This document shows, one piece after another, positions 60,630 through 64,000 of a DNA stretch of 64,000 nucleotides (position 1 is the first letter of the stretch; each line of letters starts with the position of its first letter). The notes under the pieces are model-generated. The model had not been told where the DNA came from and ran no database searches. It saw only the letters and a list, made by a program, of their open reading frames with translations. Source of the stretch: Streptosporangium sp. NBC_01495. Lineage in GTDB: Bacteria; Actinomycetota; Actinomycetes; Streptosporangiales; Streptosporangiaceae. A program made the position numbers and the translations under genes. The DNA lies in NCBI RefSeq assembly GCF_036250735.1, contig NZ_CP109431.1:1-64000 (forward strand), written 5' to 3'.

Positions 60630-61430
60630 ATGGACACAGCCCCGCGATCACCGGCCCGCACCGTAGCGGCAGGGCCCGCGCCGGTGGGGCGTGCCTTCGG
60701 CGTGCGCCATGGCATCGCGATCACGATCGAAGGCCTGTGGGGGGCGGGCAAGTCCACTACGGCCCACGAACTCGGCCAACGGCTGAGCGGGCACGGGTTT
60801 CGCACCCAGCTGCTGCACTACGGGCCACGCCACGGCGTCATCGCCCACCTGTCCGAACTCCTGGACGGCGCCCCGCTGCGCCACCGCCACGGGGCGGGCG
60901 GCTACAGCGCGCCCCACCACGCTGTGGTCGATGTGCTGCTGCGGCTGTGCCGCCAGGCCTACCACCACCAACACGATTACCGTCCGGCGCTGACCGGCCA
61001 CGATGTCGTGATCATCGATCACGGCCTGTACACCGCCCTCGCCTACGCGCTCACCGTCCTGGGCGAGCACCCGCCGCCGGCCTGCGGACTCGGCGTCGAC
61101 GCTGACCCCAAGGCGATGATGGAGCGGCTTTTGGCGTGCGTACGGCCGTGGTTCCTGCATCCGCACCGCGCCTTCTTCTTGGACGTGCCGTGGCCATTGG
61201 CCCGTGAGCGCGCCATCGAACGCGGATACGGCGGCGGCGATGCGGCCTCCATCGAACGGCTGCAGTTTCTGCCGCGTTTCGACGCCGCCTACCGGCAGGT
61301 ATGCGCCTCCCTGCCCGAGCGGATCACGCGCGTGCCCGTCGGGCTGCGCAGCGTCGAGGAGGTCGTCGCCGACATCGAACACGAGGTCTTGACCCTGCTA
61401 CAGGTTCCCGAAGGAGCCGATCGTGTCTGA
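60630..61430 (+). CDS. Thymidylate-kinase-like P-loop protein (copy 2)
   Basis: 266 residues from ATG 60630, chosen for AGGAAGG six bases upstream. AITIEGLWGAGKSTTAHELG is Walker A. Where dTMP kinases have DRY, this has VVIIDHGLYTALAYALTVLG. A His-rich segment (RHRHGAGGYSAPHHAVVD; YHHQHDY) and FFLDVPWPLARERAIERGYG (Walker B/lid region) follow. Placed between queE and queC, so a pathway nucleoside or sugar is a likely substrate. The end overlaps the queC start by eight bases. Confidence 0.75.
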   Translation: MDTAPRSPARTVAAGPAPVGRAFGVRHGIAITIEGLWGAGKSTTAHELGQRLSGHGFRTQLLHYGPRHGVIAHLSELLDGAPLRHRHGAGGYSAPHHAVVDVLLRLCRQAYHHQHDYRPALTGHDVVIIDHGLYTALAYALTVLGEHPPPACGLGVDADPKAMMERLLACVRPWFLHPHRAFFLDVPWPLARERAIERGYGGGDAASIERLQFLPRFDAAYRQVCASLPERITRVPVGLRSVEEVVADIEHEVLTLLQVPEGADRV

Positions 61431-62121
61431 GCTTCTGCTGTTTTCCGCCGGCCTGGACAGCTTTCCCGCCTGGTACTACCTGGGGCGGCCCCCGGCGCTG
61501 TACTTCGACCTCGGCCATCGCTACGCCGCCCAGGAACGCGCCGCCATCACCGCCTTAAGCCAGCGGTGCGGCATCGAGGTCACCTTCAGCACCGAGCTCA
61601 CCCTCGGCGACTGGGAGCAAGACGATGCGATCATCGCGATGCGTAACGCGCACCTGGCGATGCTGGCCGCCAACCGCGCCGACACCATCTGGTGCGTCGG
61701 GGTGCGCGGGGACCACACCCTCGACAAGAGCCCCGAGGCGTTCGCTGACATCTCAGCCTTCATGACTCGCCTGTCCGGGCGGCCACTCACGCTCAACAGC
61801 CCGTTTTGGCAGATGACCAAAACGCAGATCGTCGCCTGGTACCTGGCCCAAGGGCTGGCGGCCGAGGATTTGCTGCTGACGTTTTCCTGTAGCCGCGACG
61901 ACGGCTCACCTGCGCACTGCGGCCAGTGCTCCAGTTGCCTGCGCCGCTGGATTTCCCTGATCAACAACGGCATCGACGCCCCCTTCGAGGCGCCTCCCTG
62001 GCAGTGGCGTCGCGTCCAGGAGTACTACCTGGCCGCCATGCGGGATGGAACCTACCCCGAGCACCGGGCCGCGGAGTTTTGGGCCGCGCTGGATGCCGTC
62101 GACGCCCGGCCCCCGCGCTGA
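61423..62121 (+). CDS. queC: 7-cyano-7-deazaguanine synthase (QueC-like)
   Basis: 232 residues from GTG 61423. LLLFSAGLDSFPAWYYLG is a PP-loop (SxGxDS) that adenylates the carboxylate; FSCSRDDGSPAHCGQCSSC with LRRW is the four-Cys zinc site and R of QueC. TIWCVGVRGDHTLDKSPEAF and LNSPFWQMTKTQIVAWYLAQ are the substrate-side segments, diverged from primary QueC (Phe before SAG, no GGLDSTT). It makes preQ0 from carboxydeazaguanine, ATP and ammonia; the divergence suggests a secondary-metabolism version. Confidence 0.85.
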   Translation: MSELLLFSAGLDSFPAWYYLGRPPALYFDLGHRYAAQERAAITALSQRCGIEVTFSTELTLGDWEQDDAIIAMRNAHLAMLAANRADTIWCVGVRGDHTLDKSPEAFADISAFMTRLSGRPLTLNSPFWQMTKTQIVAWYLAQGLAAEDLLLTFSCSRDDGSPAHCGQCSSCLRRWISLINNGIDAPFEAPPWQWRRVQEYYLAAMRDGTYPEHRAAEFWAALDAVDARPPR

Positions 62122-62182
62122 GCCGACCTGAGCCCGTCGCCGACAACGATCGTGTCCTGTTCGAACGTCGAAGGAGCCTTTC

Positions 62183-62659
62183 ATGCGCGCCTACATCGCC
62201 GCCCCGCTGTTCAGCGAGGCGGAAAAGGACTACAACCTGCGCCTGGACCACCTGCTGCGCGAGCTCGGCCTGGAGACCTACCTGCCCCAACGCGACGGCG
62301 GCGAAGCCGCACCCCTGATCCGGCAGGGACTGGACGAAGACGCCGTGCGCCGCCGCCTCTACGACGCCGACCGGGCCGCCATCGACGAGTGCGACCTGCT
62401 GGTGTTCCTGCTGGACGGACGCGTCCCGGACGAGGGCGCCTGCGTCGAGCTCGGCATCGCCCACGCCCTGGGAAAGCCGTGTGTCGGCCTGCAGACCGAC
62501 TGCCGACGCTTCGGCGGAACCGACTCCAACAACCTGATGATCGACTACACCCTCGTCTGGACCGCCCACTCCTTGGCGGAGTTCACCCAGCGCCTGAGCA
62601 ACTGGCTCGCCCGCAACGCCGTCCCGCTCACCGCCACCAGCCAACCCCGCAACGGGTAA
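62183..62659 (+). CDS. Nucleoside 2-deoxyribosyltransferase-like protein
   Basis: 158 residues. MRAYIAAPLFSEAEKDYNLR and LGLETYLPQRDGGEAAP are the N-terminal motif of the family; DADRAAIDECDLLVFLLDG and VPDEGACVELGIAHALGKPC hold the conserved Asp and the nucleophilic Glu of NDT enzymes. These swap bases between 2'-deoxynucleosides or hydrolyse nucleotides. In this setting it could attach preQ0 to a sugar or trim a nucleotide. GGAGCC precedes the ATG; ten bases separate it from the next gene. Confidence 0.8.
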   Translation: MRAYIAAPLFSEAEKDYNLRLDHLLRELGLETYLPQRDGGEAAPLIRQGLDEDAVRRRLYDADRAAIDECDLLVFLLDGRVPDEGACVELGIAHALGKPCVGLQTDCRRFGGTDSNNLMIDYTLVWTAHSLAEFTQRLSNWLARNAVPLTATSQPRNG

Positions 62660-62668
62660 GGAGCGACG

Positions 62669-63583
62669 ATGAATCTCGGCATCAACCTGTGTTTCGCGGT
62701 CAAGCGCATGCCAGACCCCGAGGCGTGGGCGGCCTTCGTCCGCGACGACCTCGGCCTGGGCAGCGTCCAGCTCACCTTCGACCTCCTCGACCCCTGGTGG
62801 TCTGAGCCCGAGCGCGGCCGCGTCATCTCCCGGATCCGCCAGGCCGCCGAGCGCCAGGACCTGAGCATCCACAGCGCCTGCGTAGGGCTGGCGCACTACG
62901 TGCCCGCCGGGCTGCTCGATCCCGACCCTGACGCGCGCACCATGGCGCGCACCTGGTGGCTGCGCGCCATCGACGTGGCCGCCGAACTCGGCACCCGCGC
63001 GGTCGGCGGGCCACTGGGCAGCATGAGCGCCGATGACGCCACCCACCCCGGCCACGCCCGGGCCCGGTATGAGGACCTGGTGGAGTCGGTCGCGGTCTTG
63101 TGCCAGCGGGCACACCACGCCGGTCTGGGACACTTCCTGATCGAACCCACCCCGATAGTGCGGGAGATCCCCTCCACCATCGCCCAATGCACTCAGCTGA
63201 TCGCTGACCTGGACGCGGCCGGCGCCGCCAATGCCGCCTACACCCTCGATATCGGCCACACCGTGTACGAGCCGCTGTACGGGCCGGACGCCACCGTCCA
63301 GGAGTGGATCACCGGATTGGGTCGGCATATCGCCCTGGTGCACCTGGACAACACCGACCGCCACGGCGACCCGCACTGGGGATGGCCCGACCCCCGCGGA
63401 TGCGTGGACGTCACCGAGGTGGGAAGGCACCTGGCTGACGCGGGCCTGGCCGAGGTCCCGGTCATGCTGGAGGTCTTCCCCCGCTTCGAAGACGACGACG
63501 AAACCGTCCGGAATCTGATCGTCAGCTCCGTCACCCACTGCCGGCAAGCCCTGGCCACCGCGGCCACGGCGCCCGGAGCGTGA
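62669..63583 (+). CDS. Sugar phosphate isomerase/epimerase-like TIM barrel (copy 2)
   Basis: 304 residues from ATG 62669, with AAGGAG upstream. Metal-binding candidates are in HFLIEPTPIVREIPSTIAQC (Glu), NAAYTLDIGHTVYEP (Asp, His), IALVHLDNTDRHGDPHWGWP (His, Asp) and VPVMLEVFPRFED (Glu). The AP endonuclease 2 fold includes D-erythrulose-4-phosphate, hydroxypyruvate and ketose isomerases. Shares its fold with 32034 in the left arm but is not a close copy. Next to an RPE-like gene, so a pentose or tetrose phosphate is a likely substrate. Confidence 0.8.
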   Translation: MNLGINLCFAVKRMPDPEAWAAFVRDDLGLGSVQLTFDLLDPWWSEPERGRVISRIRQAAERQDLSIHSACVGLAHYVPAGLLDPDPDARTMARTWWLRAIDVAAELGTRAVGGPLGSMSADDATHPGHARARYEDLVESVAVLCQRAHHAGLGHFLIEPTPIVREIPSTIAQCTQLIADLDAAGAANAAYTLDIGHTVYEPLYGPDATVQEWITGLGRHIALVHLDNTDRHGDPHWGWPDPRGCVDVTEVGRHLADAGLAEVPVMLEVFPRFEDDDETVRNLIVSSVTHCRQALATAATAPGA

Positions 63584-63588
63584 GCGCG

Positions 63589-64000
63589 ATGCCACCTTCC
63601 CACCCACGGACCGTGTGGGCGAACAGCGCTCCGGGCAGGCTCCTCATCGAGGCCTCCCTGTGGTCGGCCGACCTGGGCGCCCTGGCGGCGGAGGTCGACC
63701 GGATGCAGCCACACGCCGACCTGTTCCACCTCGACGCCTCCGACAGCCGGTTCGTGCCCGAACCGCTGTTCTTTCCCGCGCTGCTCGCCCAGCTCAAGCC
63801 ACGCACCTGCGTGCCGTTCCACGTGCACCTGATGGCCTGCGAGCCCGTCACCCACATCGGCCGGTGGATCGAGGCGGGCGCCGATCTGATCTCCGTGCAC
63901 CTGGAAGCGGAAGATGCCCGGCACGCCCTGACGATGATCCGCGACCAGGACAAGGCCGCAGGGATAGCGCTGCGCCTGGACAGCGATCCCGCCCAGATCC
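63589..64000 (+). CDS. Ribulose-phosphate 3-epimerase-like protein, 3' partial
   Basis: 137 residues to the window edge. LIEASLWSADLGALAAEVDR is the first beta-strand region (S-L-x-x-D-L), DLFHLDASDSRFVPEPLFFP has the H-x-D metal pair, FHVHLMACEPVTHIGRWIEA the second His and the phosphate-side helix, and GADLISVHLEAE the next strand. The pattern is ribulose-phosphate epimerase (RPE, pentose phosphate pathway) but diverged (LDASD for MDVMD). The ATG is six bases past the preceding stop; same operon. Confidence 0.75.
   Translation, partial: MPPSHPRTVWANSAPGRLLIEASLWSADLGALAAEVDRMQPHADLFHLDASDSRFVPEPLFFPALLAQLKPRTCVPFHVHLMACEPVTHIGRWIEAGADLISVHLEAEDARHALTMIRDQDKAAGIALRLDSDPAQI

Noticed and set aside
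1..64000. CRISPR array or tRNA/rRNA genes
   Set aside because: No regularly spaced repeats and no cloverleaf or ribosomal sequence seen; the AGEG repeat is a coding tandem repeat.

Overview
The window is high-GC DNA with strongly G/C-ending codons, frequent GTG starts and many ATGA/GTGA gene overlaps. Together with XRE-DUF5753/DUF397 pairs, DUF4913 and EACC1-type proteins and a mycothiol-type DsbA nitroreductase, this points to a filamentous actinomycete, perhaps of the Streptosporangiales (inference). Part of the window is a biosynthetic region and the rest is a mosaic of conjugative-element genes, insertion sequences and broken genes.

Positions 1-18.6 kb are accessory DNA. They hold a Phd-like N-terminus gene whose 3' part is duplicated 1.8 kb away, a CoiA-like protein, a TauE/SafE exporter, an AlpA-like HTH protein behind three palindromic operators, a LOG-family protein, an MFS exporter, a Crp/Fnr regulator coupled to a small membrane protein, a Nudix hydrolase and a run of unassigned small actinobacterial genes (12.5-18.5 kb). 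From 18.6 to 24.2 kb the DNA is visibly less GC-rich, then degenerates. It carries an XRE regulator, a DarG-like macrodomain protein and a GrpE-like protein in one minus-strand gene set, then truncated pieces of an IS481 transposase, a kinase joined to an MFS tail, a methyltransferase, a WD40 protein and an isoaspartyl methyltransferase.

From 24.4 to 38.3 kb and again from 54.9 kb to the right edge lie genes that look like one small-molecule pathway. The right arm has queD, queE and queC homologues (preQ0, i.e. 7-cyano-7-deazaguanine, synthesis), a nucleoside 2-deoxyribosyltransferase-like protein, a thymidylate-kinase-like protein, a TIM-barrel sugar isomerase and a ribulose-phosphate-epimerase-like protein. 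The left arm has a phytanoyl-CoA-type dioxygenase, a B12-type radical SAM protein, another thymidylate-kinase-like protein, another TIM-barrel isomerase, a Gfo/Idh/MocA dehydrogenase, a DegT aminotransferase, a nucleoside phosphorylase-like protein and two aminoglycoside-phosphotransferase-like proteins. An ABC exporter, a methyltransferase and a UDP-xylose-synthase-like epimerase sit between. My best reading is a 7-deazapurine nucleoside or aminosugar product cluster that I cannot match to a known one.

Between the two arms (38.6-54.8 kb) is another accessory block. It has an HATPase/XRE/DUF397 regulatory set, an intact ISAs1-type insertion sequence with a 10-bp target duplication, three fragments of an FxLD-type methyltransferase gene, a DUF2716 protein, a MOSC-reductase fusion, an EACC1 conflict-system component abutting a truncated conjugation ATPase, and a low-GC insert that beheads a DUF4913 gene. 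Two 107-108-nt elements with the same folded architecture occur at 20.9 and 54.7 kb, each just upstream of a minus-strand gene. They are the most unusual non-coding signal here.
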